DNA of 56,599 nt from UBA1724 sp963632245 (GTDB taxonomy: Bacteria > Verrucomicrobiota > Lentisphaeria > Oligosphaerales > Oligosphaeraceae), in assembly GCA_963632245.1 (NCBI GenBank), contig CAVGTF010000002.1:1-56599 (forward strand). The letters run 5' to 3'. Position 1 is the stretch's first letter. Each line of letters begins with the position of its first letter. The notes under the pieces are model-generated. The model saw nothing but the letters and a program-made list of their open reading frames with translations, was not told the origin of the DNA and made no database searches. Positions 42,281 through 49,898 of the stretch are shown piece by piece. The translations under genes were made by a program, and so were the position numbers.

Positions 42281-45085
42281 ATGAAGAAGATATTTGGCAC
42301 TTGGTTGATTGCTTTGTTTTGGGTATTTCTGGCTGGAGTGGCATATGGCCAGGGGTATTTGCGTCCGCAGTGGCTATTTTATCCGGAGCCTGTGGAGGAG
42401 AGCCAGGGGGTGTTGCGGTATTATTGGGTGGATTTTGTGGTGCCTGAAGGGGTGGTCTCTGCGCGGATTGATTTTTTGCTGGACGATGATGGGGAGGTTG
42501 TGGTGGATGACCGGGTTGTGGAGGGCGTGTCTCCCGTGCGGGGAGGCGGGAAAAAGTATCCCTGTCGGCGTTGCGATCTTACGGCGGTCTTGACGCCGGG
42601 GGCACATCGTCTGGAGCTACGGAATGTCAATGGAAAGGGCATAGGCGGGGTTTTGGCGAAGGTGACCTTGGAAAAAGCGGATGGCGCGTTCGAGGAGATC
42701 CTTTCCCGGACAGAGGATTGGCGTTGCGCGAAGGAGTCCTCCTGGCATGGCGGGGTGGCGTCATCGGCAGTGCCGTCGAGTCATGGCGATGTAAGCGAGG
42801 GTCCCTGGCCGAAGAGCTATTTTCTGGATCCCCTCTATAGTCGTGCGGAGATTGTGCAGCGGGAGCGTGAGGACGCTGCGCGGTTGGAACGGTTGCGTCC
42901 CATCCGGGAGCGTCTGGAGGGCGAGGAGAATCCGGTGGTGCGGGTGGAATATCGTGAGGGACGTCCCATGATTCGCATTGGTTCGGAACCCTATGTGCCC
43001 ATTCTTTATAGTCCGCACAACTACCAGCGCTTCGATTGGCCGCCTTATGTGAAGAGCGTATCGAACTTTTGGAATGCGGGGTTGCACTTGCAGGTCATGG
43101 GCGCGGCGTTGAATGAGATCTGGCGGGGTCCTGGCATATACGACTTCTCCCTTATGGACTTCTGGCCCTGGGATGCGCTGCTGCTGGATCCCGAGGTGCG
43201 CATTCTCTTTGATGTCGAGTGCCGGACTGCGCCCCGCTGGTGGATGGACGCGCATCCCGAGGAGCTCATTGTCTATTTGGATTCGGAGGGGAAGGTCTCT
43301 TATGATGAGAATAACGACAAATTTGTGGCGCCCTCCTTCGCCAGTGAGCTCTATCGCGGGGAGCTCTACCGCTTTTTGCAGGCGCTGGTGGAGTATGTGG
43401 AGTCGCAGCCCTGGGGAAAGCGTGTCTTCGGCTACCGGTTCGACATGGGGCTCTATCGGGAATGGCATTACTACGGCATGAGCTATGTGCCCGATGACTC
43501 CCAGCCCATGCGCCGGAAATTCCGGGAGTTCCTCCACACAAAATACGGCTCTGACGGCGCCTTGCAGAAGGCCTGGGGGGATTCTAGCGTGACTCTGGAG
43601 AACGCCTCCATGGCGACTCTCCGGGAACGCCGGGAACCCCGGGGCGGCGCGCTTTACGATCCCATTCTGGATGCCCGCACGCTGGATACAGTTCGATGCA
43701 TCACTCGCGTCACTGCGGATTTGATGCTGGGTGGTGACAAGGTGATCAAAGAGGCCTGTGGCGGTCGAAAGCTTGTGGGCAACTACTACGGATACTTTTT
43801 CGGAATGCCCTTCTCTGCCGTGGGACAGCATCCCTATCTGCAGGAGGTCCTGGATAGCCCGTACGTGGATTTCTGCTCTGCGCCGCCGCCCTACGAGGCC
43901 TGGAATCGGGATTTCGGATATTCGCAGATCTCCCGCGGAATCCCTGAGAGCTTCCGCCTTCGCGGAAAACTGCACATGGTGGAGGCCGATACCCGCACGC
44001 ATGTGGCGGCTGGCGCACGGCACTGTTACGCGAAGACGCCCCGGGACACTGTCCAGCTGATGGCGCGGGACTTCATCAATGCCCTCTGCTGCGGATGCGG
44101 CTTCTGGTATTTTGATTTTGGACAGGCCTGGTATGGCGATCCCGAGGTAGGGGAATACCTGAAGAAGCTTCGTCCCATTTGGGAGGAGCGCGTCTCCTGC
44201 GAGAGTGCCGCACAGGTAGCGGTGGTGGTGGATATGGAATCTACTCTCTACCAGTCGTGCGAAAAAATCTATCTGGATAATGCCGCAGCCGATCGGGTGC
44301 GCTACGCCCTGACGCTGGCGGGCACCCCCTGCGATACCATTCTCTCCTGCGATCTGGAGGATCCCCGTCTTCCCGATTATCAGGCGTATGTCTTCGTGAA
44401 TCAAGTGTGGCACAACCCCGCTTTGGTGGCGCAGGCAAAGCGTCTGCGAGAGCGTGGAAAGACCCTGGTTTGGCTTCATCACGCAGGATATGTCGATGAG
44501 GCACGCGGCGGGGATCTCGCCGGCATGGAGGAGCTCACGGGAATCCCCGGCATTCGAAAGAGCGACTGGACCTACAAGACCCTGAAACAGTCCGGCGTGC
44601 TGAATGCGGATAGCCTGGATGGCACGCGCATTGTGCGATACTTCCCGGATGTCGACTTTGTGCCCGCGTTGGAGGTGGAGGTCCCCGAGGACGACGACTC
44701 TCTGCAGGTCATCCAGAGCCTTCCGCCGTCGAAGCCCGAGGGCGCCCGTCGCGTCACGCAGGTGATTCGCCGACATCCTGAGGGCGGCGCGACTCTCCTG
44801 GCGCTGACGCCTTTCCTGGATCCCGCAGTCTTGCGGCAATTTCTCGCGGATGCCGGGGTGCATATCTACTACTCCGGCACCGATGGTATTCTGGTGGCCA
44901 ATCAGGGATATGTGGGGCTCCACTTCGGAGCCGCTGGCGGCGGCGAACGGACGGTCTCCCTGCCGCGAAAAGCCCAAAAGATCACGCAACTCCTGCCTGA
45001 AGAAAAGACCCTCTCTATCCAGGAGACAGACCAGATCAACTTCGAATCCGAACCGAATACCACATACCTCTTCCGAGTGGAGTAG
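42281..45085 (+). CDS. Secreted GH42-like beta-galactosidase family protein
   Basis: 934 residues. Signal peptide MKKIFGTWLIALFWVFLAGVAYG; then a beta-sandwich domain (about 30-150, RYYWVDFVVPEGV, LLDDDGEVVVDDR) suggestive of a carbohydrate-binding jelly roll; then a (beta/alpha)8 barrel (about 230-650) with GIYDFSLMDFWPWD. E394 in YREWHYYG is a plausible acid/base and E568 in HMVEADTRTH a plausible nucleophile, as in GH42-type enzymes. A trimerisation-like domain (about 655-860, AQVAVVVDMES..) and a small C-terminal beta domain complete it. The exact substrate is uncertain. The start at 42281 gives the signal peptide; the leader has no Shine-Dalgarno. The gene appears monocistronic. Confidence 0.78.
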   Translation: MKKIFGTWLIALFWVFLAGVAYGQGYLRPQWLFYPEPVEESQGVLRYYWVDFVVPEGVVSARIDFLLDDDGEVVVDDRVVEGVSPVRGGGKKYPCRRCDLTAVLTPGAHRLELRNVNGKGIGGVLAKVTLEKADGAFEEILSRTEDWRCAKESSWHGGVASSAVPSSHGDVSEGPWPKSYFLDPLYSRAEIVQREREDAARLERLRPIRERLEGEENPVVRVEYREGRPMIRIGSEPYVPILYSPHNYQRFDWPPYVKSVSNFWNAGLHLQVMGAALNEIWRGPGIYDFSLMDFWPWDALLLDPEVRILFDVECRTAPRWWMDAHPEELIVYLDSEGKVSYDENNDKFVAPSFASELYRGELYRFLQALVEYVESQPWGKRVFGYRFDMGLYREWHYYGMSYVPDDSQPMRRKFREFLHTKYGSDGALQKAWGDSSVTLENASMATLRERREPRGGALYDPILDARTLDTVRCITRVTADLMLGGDKVIKEACGGRKLVGNYYGYFFGMPFSAVGQHPYLQEVLDSPYVDFCSAPPPYEAWNRDFGYSQISRGIPESFRLRGKLHMVEADTRTHVAAGARHCYAKTPRDTVQLMARDFINALCCGCGFWYFDFGQAWYGDPEVGEYLKKLRPIWEERVSCESAAQVAVVVDMESTLYQSCEKIYLDNAAADRVRYALTLAGTPCDTILSCDLEDPRLPDYQAYVFVNQVWHNPALVAQAKRLRERGKTLVWLHHAGYVDEARGGDLAGMEELTGIPGIRKSDWTYKTLKQSGVLNADSLDGTRIVRYFPDVDFVPALEVEVPEDDDSLQVIQSLPPSKPEGARRVTQVIRRHPEGGATLLALTPFLDPAVLRQFLADAGVHIYYSGTDGILVANQGYVGLHFGAAGGGERTVSLPRKAQKITQLLPEEKTLSIQETDQINFESEPNTTYLFRVE

Positions 45086-45264
45086 GCGGTGGGGGGATAC
45101 GGGGCGCAGTTCTATACGGCGCTTCTTTGAATGATTGTGAGAGAAGGCTTAGTTGTGTAGAGATTGGTTTCTAGTAATTAAAGATTAAGTATATTGTATT
45201 TGAAAATGAATGAAATGTGTTTAAGGCACCTATGTTTTCCAAAAATATACGGAGGCCTAGTCCT

Positions 45265-45549
45265 ATGGAAACAACTTGTCAGAACCGGAATTTTACCATT
45301 CGTCTGGATGCACGAATCAAGGAGCAGGCGGAGGAGCTTTTTGATAGCCTCGGCATGAGTTTGTCGGGAGCGGTGAATATCTTTCTGCACCAGGCGTTGA
45401 TTGTGCGGGGATTGCCCTTCGGGGTTTGTCAGGATCCCCCAAATGCCACGACGCTAGCGGCCATGAAGGAGGCGCTGTGTCTGTTGAATGATCCCAAGGC
45501 GAAACGGTTTTCGAGCATGGAGGAGCTAATGGAGGACGCGAAGAGCTGA
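45265..45549 (+). CDS. RelB/DinJ-family antitoxin, no toxin adjacent
   Basis: 94 residues. The ribbon-helix-helix DNA-binding part matches DinJ: FTIRLDARIKEQAEELFDSLGMSLSGAVNIFLHQALIVRGLPF. The C-terminus (SSMEELMEDAKS) resembles the toxin-wrapping tail. DinJ normally pairs with YafQ/RelE encoded just downstream, but the next 120 bases hold only a tRNA-Gly promoter and no ORF with toxin features. GGAGG lies 10-14 bases before ATG 45265, and the upstream 180 bases are AT-rich. It may be a solitary regulator or the remnant of a pair. Confidence 0.85.
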   Translation: METTCQNRNFTIRLDARIKEQAEELFDSLGMSLSGAVNIFLHQALIVRGLPFGVCQDPPNATTLAAMKEALCLLNDPKAKRFSSMEELMEDAKS

Positions 45550-45616
45550 GGGAGTCGGTGTCTGCAGGATTCGCTTGCCACGGCTGGGAACGCGATCCGT
45601 TTTTTGGGGTGTGTCA

Positions 45617-45645
45617 TTGGAAAACGGTTTGGGCGCGTGTATAGT
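45617..45645 (+). promoter_or_regulatory. Promoter of tRNA-Gly
   Basis: TTGGAA (45617-45622), a 17-bp spacer and TATAGT (45640-45645), 21 bp before the tRNA. Confidence 0.6.
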
Positions 45646-45666
45646 AAGCGGCGTTCCCTCGAGAAT

Positions 45667-45740
45667 GCGGGTGTAGCATAATGGTAATGCTTCGGCCCTC
45701 CAAGCCGACCACGTGGGTCCGATTCCCATCACCCGCTCCA
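45667..45740 (+). tRNA. tRNA-Gly (anticodon TCC)
   Basis: 74 bases with encoded CCA. The acceptor GCGGGTG/CACCCGC is perfect. Anticodon stem TCGGC/GCCGA, loop CCTCCAA, anticodon TCC. The T-arm is GTGGG-TCCGATT-CCCAT, so the T-loop has C where U55 (pseudouridine) is nearly universal. Confidence 0.95.
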
Positions 45741-45749
45741 ATTTCTATG

Positions 45750-45785
45750 AAAAAAGGCCACGACGAAAGTCGCGGTCTTTTTTTG
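45750..45785 (+). terminator. Intrinsic terminator after tRNA-Gly
   Basis: AAAAAAGGCC-ACGAC, tetraloop GAAA, GTCGC-GGTCTTTTTTT. The stem has one A.C mismatch and ends in seven T residues. Confidence 0.82.
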
Positions 45786-45847
45786 TGCCTGGATGGGAGC
45801 TTCGGGGGAGATTCCCGTCACTATTCTGTCCCATCTGCAAAAAAGAA

Positions 45848-45910
45848 ACTCCTAGGTGTATATTTAAAAGAAGGTCCGTTTGCGGAAAAAATTTTAAATA
45901 TCTACGGAGG
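45848..45910 (+). promoter_or_regulatory. Duplicated leader element, copy 1 (directly before the first AAA_14 ATPase)
   Basis: CTCCTAGGTG-TATATTTAAAAG-AAGGTCCGTTTGCGGAA-AAAATTTTAAAT leads directly into the GGAGG ribosome-binding site. It aligns along about 60 bases with copy 2 at 47211-47274. TCCGTTTGCGGA is a near-palindrome that is perfect in copy 2. Confidence 0.6.
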
Positions 45911-45915
45911 AATGA

Positions 45916-47163
45916 ATGGAGATCAGTCGTGACATTTACTTGGAGAGGCTAAAGAGTCGGATGGGCAATGGCATGGTGAAGGTCATCACAGGCATTCGCC
46001 GTTGTGGCAAGTCTTATCTTCTTTTCCGTCTTTTCAAGAGGCACCTTTTAGAGCAGGGCGTTCCTGCGGACCATATTATCGAGGTGGAGTTTGATCGTCG
46101 GCACAATGCGCCTTTGCTGGATCCCGACGCTCTTTGCTCTTATGTCGATGGTCTATTGGGGAAAGAGGGGAGGTATTATTTGCTTCTCGACGAGGTGCAG
46201 ATGCTCCCTGAGTTTGAGTCGGTGTTAAATGACTACCTCCATGTGGATAACCTTGATATTTACGTGACGGGAAGCAATTCCAGGTTCCTTTCCAGCGATA
46301 TCCTCACCGAATTCGCGGGGCGTGGCGATGAGGTGCATGTTTTTCCGCTCTCTTACGGGGAATTTTGTTCTGCTGTTTCAGGAAATGGAAATCCCTGGAG
46401 CGAATATCTGACCTTTGGCGGTCTTCCGCAGGTGCTTTCAATGAAGACGGAGGAGGAGAAATCCGCCTACCTGAAGGGCCTTTTTCAGAATGTCTATATA
46501 CGGGATGTCCTTCGACGGAACAGGATCAAGCATCATGCCGATGAATTGGAAGAGCTGCTTGAGATCCTTGCGTCATCGGTGGGCTCGTTGACAAATCCGC
46601 AGGGATTGTGCAATGCATTTCGGTCTATGAAAAAAGTGGTCATCTCAGGATCGACTCTAGGAAAGTATTGCCGCTTTTTGGAGGAGTCTTTCTTGATTCA
46701 TAAGGCTCGACGTTATGATGTCAAGGGAAAGAAGTATATCAACACTCCCTTGAAATACTACTTCGAGGATATCGGTTTGCGCAATGCTCTGCTCAATTTT
46801 CGGCAAACTGAGGGGAATTATCTGATGGAAAATGTGTTGTATAATGAACTGCGCCTCCGGGGATATAACGTGGATGTAGGCGTAGTGGAGGTGCGGGATC
46901 ATGCCGGTGGAAAGGACCGAAAAGCGCTGGAAATTGACTTCGTTGCTAACCTTGGTAGTCGGCGGTATTATCTCCAGTCAGCTCTCTCCATGCCCGATGA
47001 CGCAAAGCGCGAACAGGAAAATCGACCGTTGAGGAATACCGGGGACTCTTTTAAGAAGATTATTGTCACCTCCGACGGAATGGGGGTTCGCCGAAATGAC
47101 GATGGACATGTCATTATGGATATCCGGGATTTTCTTCTGAATCCTAATAGCTTGGAATTTTAG
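45916..47163 (+). CDS. AAA_14/DUF4143 family ATPase, paralogue 1
   Basis: 415 residues. An N-terminal AAA+ core has Walker A GIRRCGKS (K32), Walker B YYLLLDEVQM and a sensor-like YVTGSNSRFLSSD. The C-terminal DUF4143 part (about 215-415) has RYDVKGKKYINTPLKYYFEDIGLRN and a PD-(D/E)xK-like end, EIDFVANLGSRRYYLQSA, in which the usual catalytic Lys is replaced (QSA), so nuclease activity is doubtful. Function is unknown for this family, which expands into many paralogues in gut bacteria. The start at 45916 has GGAGG six bases upstream; a second ATG overlaps four bases earlier. The next gene is a paralogue. Confidence 0.85.
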   Translation: MEISRDIYLERLKSRMGNGMVKVITGIRRCGKSYLLFRLFKRHLLEQGVPADHIIEVEFDRRHNAPLLDPDALCSYVDGLLGKEGRYYLLLDEVQMLPEFESVLNDYLHVDNLDIYVTGSNSRFLSSDILTEFAGRGDEVHVFPLSYGEFCSAVSGNGNPWSEYLTFGGLPQVLSMKTEEEKSAYLKGLFQNVYIRDVLRRNRIKHHADELEELLEILASSVGSLTNPQGLCNAFRSMKKVVISGSTLGKYCRFLEESFLIHKARRYDVKGKKYINTPLKYYFEDIGLRNALLNFRQTEGNYLMENVLYNELRLRGYNVDVGVVEVRDHAGGKDRKALEIDFVANLGSRRYYLQSALSMPDDAKREQENRPLRNTGDSFKKIIVTSDGMGVRRNDDGHVIMDIRDFLLNPNSLEF

Positions 47164-47210
47164 CGGCAGAGTAAGGGGAGGGGGAGATGAAAATCCCCGT
47201 TCATAAAAAA

Positions 47211-47274
47211 CATCCTAGGTGGAAATTTAAAAGTAGGTCCGCATGCGGAAGAAATTTGAAATTGCCACGTAGGG
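47211..47274 (+). promoter_or_regulatory. Duplicated leader element, copy 2 (before the second AAA_14 ATPase)
   Basis: CATCCTAGGTGG-AAATTTAAAAG-TAGGTCCGCATGCGGAA-GAAATTTGAAAT matches copy 1. Here TCCGCATGCGGA is a perfect 12-bp palindrome, but the part equivalent to the ribosome-binding site has decayed (ACGTAGGG), and the gene starts 115 bases further on with its own GGAGGAAGG. Confidence 0.6.
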
Positions 47275-47389
47275 TGATTTTTGCGATGTGAGGGGTGGGG
47301 TATTTTCTGGTGGAAGGGTGTTTTTGTGCCATATTATGCATGTTACGGGAATTCTTAACCGCACTTTGCATTTTTTATAGGAGGAAGGC

Positions 47390-48691
47390 ATGGAAATCAA
47401 GCGTGATGGTTATTTGAATCGGCTGATTGAGTGCAAGGGAGACGGTTTTGTCAAGTTTATCACGGGGATTCGCCGTTGTGGCAAGAGCTACCTTTTGAGC
47501 AACCTATTCAAGTCGCACCTGCTGGAGGAGGGTGTGAAGGAGGAGAACATCATTGAGATTGCGTTGGATGACGACGCCTTCTTGGCCTTGCGGAATCCTC
47601 GCAATCTTTCCTCTTACGTGCGTGAGCGGATTGTATCGAAGACGGAGCAGTACTACCTGCTCTTGGATGAAATCCAGATGTGCGAGAGTCTTACGCAGGC
47701 GGTGGATGGGATTTCCACGGAATTGACGTTCTATGATGTCCTGAACGGTCTGTTGAAGTTGCGCAATCTGGATATCTATGTCACCGGCTCCAATTCACGG
47801 ATGTTGTCGGACGAGATTCCCACGCATTTTCGGGATCGTGGCGAGGTCATTCGCCTGTATCCCCTGACCTTTGGAGAGTATTTCCCGGTCAGCGGGTTAA
47901 GTGAATATCGTGCTTGGAATGAGTACCTTATTTATGGAGGAATGCCGGAGGCCGTCTTGAAGAAGAGTGCTGTTGCGAAGAAGGAATATCTGAAGAACCT
48001 GTTTGAGACGCTCTACTTGAAGGACATCGTGGAGCGGAATCACCTAAGGGACGTAGGTGAGTTGTCAAAGATACTGGATGTCCTAATGAGTGGCGTTGGC
48101 AGTTTGACGAATCCGACGAATCTGACCAACACCCTTGCTTCCACCACCGGTCTGAAGCTGTCGGTGCATACCGTGGAGAAATACCTCCTTTACCTGAAGC
48201 AGGCGTATCTTTTTGAACAGGCCGAGCGCTACGACATCAAGGGACGCCGATACCTTTCCTTCCCCTCAAAATACTATGCGGAGGACATTGGCCTTCGGAA
48301 TGCACGGCTGAACTACCGCCAGACCGAGAAGTTCCATTTGATGGAGAATGTCATCTACAATGAGCTGCTCACCCGTGGTGCCAGCGTGGATGTGGGGGTC
48401 ATCGAGACGCACACCACCCGGAATGGCGTCATGGAGAAATGCCGCCGCGAAATCGACTTCGTGGTCAATTTGGGCATGGATAAGCTCTATATCCAGAGCG
48501 CGTTGGAGATGCCGGACGACGCCAAGACCAACCAGGAGCTCCTTCCTTTGCGGAAGATCGGTGACTCTTTCCGAAAGATCGTGGTGACAGGGGACGACCA
48601 GCCGTTCTTTATCAACGAGGAAGGGATTGTCTTCATAGGGATCATTCCCTTCTTGCTGGACAAGAAAAGCCTAGAGAACTTCGTGCATTGA
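47390..48691 (+). CDS. AAA_14/DUF4143 family ATPase, paralogue 2
   Basis: 433 residues, aligned end to end with the preceding protein: same MEIxRDxYLxRL start, same Walker A GIRRCGKS (K32), YYLLLDEIQM, YVTGSNSRMLSDE, RYDIKGRRYLSFPSKYYAEDIGLRN and EIDFVVNLGMDKLYIQSALEMPDDAK. The extra length includes an insertion of about 14 residues between Walker B and the sensor strand (CESLTQAVDGISTELTF). Function unknown. GGAGGAAGG lies 4-12 bases before ATG 47390. The two genes probably arose by tandem duplication that also copied the leader, followed by substantial divergence. Confidence 0.85.
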   Translation: MEIKRDGYLNRLIECKGDGFVKFITGIRRCGKSYLLSNLFKSHLLEEGVKEENIIEIALDDDAFLALRNPRNLSSYVRERIVSKTEQYYLLLDEIQMCESLTQAVDGISTELTFYDVLNGLLKLRNLDIYVTGSNSRMLSDEIPTHFRDRGEVIRLYPLTFGEYFPVSGLSEYRAWNEYLIYGGMPEAVLKKSAVAKKEYLKNLFETLYLKDIVERNHLRDVGELSKILDVLMSGVGSLTNPTNLTNTLASTTGLKLSVHTVEKYLLYLKQAYLFEQAERYDIKGRRYLSFPSKYYAEDIGLRNARLNYRQTEKFHLMENVIYNELLTRGASVDVGVIETHTTRNGVMEKCRREIDFVVNLGMDKLYIQSALEMPDDAKTNQELLPLRKIGDSFRKIVVTGDDQPFFINEEGIVFIGIIPFLLDKKSLENFVH

Positions 48692-48765
48692 GCGCGGTGA
48701 CAGCGCTTCCTGCTGTAGGGGCGTTCTCGCTGCGCGCCGCACCCGTGCATGGAGTGGTAGGCGGG

Positions 48766-49177
48766 TTACTTCAGGAAGAAGTTTGTGATGGGGGCGGTCT
48801 TGTTGGGATCGAGGCCGTGCGGGTGGTGTAGCCGGCGCGGGCGGCGACGATCTGTTGGTGGGCTAGTCGAAGAGTTCGATGGTGACGTGATGGAAGCCCT
48901 TTTTCAGCAGATCCGGCACGCCGGTGCGGTCCACGAATGCCTCCGCCCACTGCATGGTCCAGGTCCAGGGACGCCCCTCCGCCGGGGTGCCGACGGGCTC
49001 CACGACCCACGCGGTGAAGCCCTCAAAATCGAATTTTGTGCGATGGCCGCCATACCAGATATCCTCGGCGAGGATCTTGTGCGTAGAGGCGATTTGCTCC
49101 TGTAGGGGTGTGGGATTGGCGAGCATAGCGCATGCGCAGGCGAGGCACATCGTCGTGGCAATGAGTCTTGCTTTTAT
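48766..49177 (-). pseudogene. Secreted alpha/beta-hydrolase (esterase) remnant with internal deletion
   Basis: Reading the minus strand, residues encoded by 49150-48863 (TKFDFEGFTAWVVEP, GRPWTWTMQWAEAF, KKGFHHVTIELFD) look like the N-terminus of a secreted esterase-type alpha/beta-hydrolase. A stop follows, and in another frame a typical C-terminus appears ending at 48766 (HHPHGLDPNKTAPITNFFLK, stop). The middle, with the nucleophile elbow (GxSxG), is missing. A signal-peptide-like stretch (KARLIATTMCLACACAMLA) precedes the ATG at 49150, and at its head the codon is ATA (49175-49177) where ATG is expected. This points to a gene disabled by start loss, frameshift and a large internal deletion. 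Confidence 0.7.
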
Positions 49178-49196
49178 GATTCGGGGGTGGTGTGGG

Positions 49197-49874
49197 TTAT
49201 AAGAGCGTGTCCTGGGGGAGGGACCAGTCGATGGGCGGGGCGTCTCGTTGCGCCAGGAGGCGGTTGATGGTCGTGAAGGGTCGGGAGCCGAAGAATCCGC
49301 GGTATGCGGAGAGTGGCGAGGGGTGTACGCCGGTGACGATCACATGTTTTGTCTCATCCAGGAGGCGTCGTTTTGCCTGTGCGGGCGCGCCCCATAGGAG
49401 GAATGCGACGGGTCGTGGGAGGCTGTTGCATGCCTGGAGGATCTGGTCGGTGAGCTTTTGCCATCCCAGGTCTTTGTGGGAGAGGGGCTTCCCGTCTTCG
49501 ACGGAGAGGATGGTATTGAGGAGGAGCACTCCGTGTGCGGCCCAGGCGGTCAGGTCCGGGTAGTCGGGCTCGGGGAGAGCCAGGTCGGCGGCGTATTCCC
49601 GCCGGATATTCTTGAGGGAGGGCGGGAGCCTTGTGCCTCGGGGGACGTCGAAGGCCAGTCCCATGGCGGCGCCGGGGGTATGGTAGGGATCCTGTCCCAG
49701 GATCACGGCGCGGAGGGATGCCAGTGGGGTGAGTCGGAGGGCGGTAAAGAGGTGCCCTTCCGGCGGATAGATCTTGTGTCCCTGGCGCCGGAGGTCGCCC
49801 ACCTTTTGGACGAGTGTCTCGGCGTCATTGCCGGGCATGGCCTCGTCCCAATCCTGTGGCAAGCGTTCCGGCAT
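49197..49874 (-). CDS. ung: Uracil-DNA glycosylase (family 1)
   Basis: 225 residues, the usual size. Catalytic motif GQDPYH with D62, GLAFDV, AAHGVLLLN and the DNA-intercalation motif HPSPLSAYRGFFG are present. It removes uracil from DNA as the first step of base-excision repair. It starts 24 bases after parE on the minus strand and ends just before the esterase remnant. Confidence 0.95.
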   Translation of the reverse strand: MPERLPQDWDEAMPGNDAETLVQKVGDLRRQGHKIYPPEGHLFTALRLTPLASLRAVILGQDPYHTPGAAMGLAFDVPRGTRLPPSLKNIRREYAADLALPEPDYPDLTAWAAHGVLLLNTILSVEDGKPLSHKDLGWQKLTDQILQACNSLPRPVAFLLWGAPAQAKRRLLDETKHVIVTGVHPSPLSAYRGFFGSRPFTTINRLLAQRDAPPIDWSLPQDTLL

Positions 49875-49898
49875 GGGGGTGATATGGAGTTTGACCGG

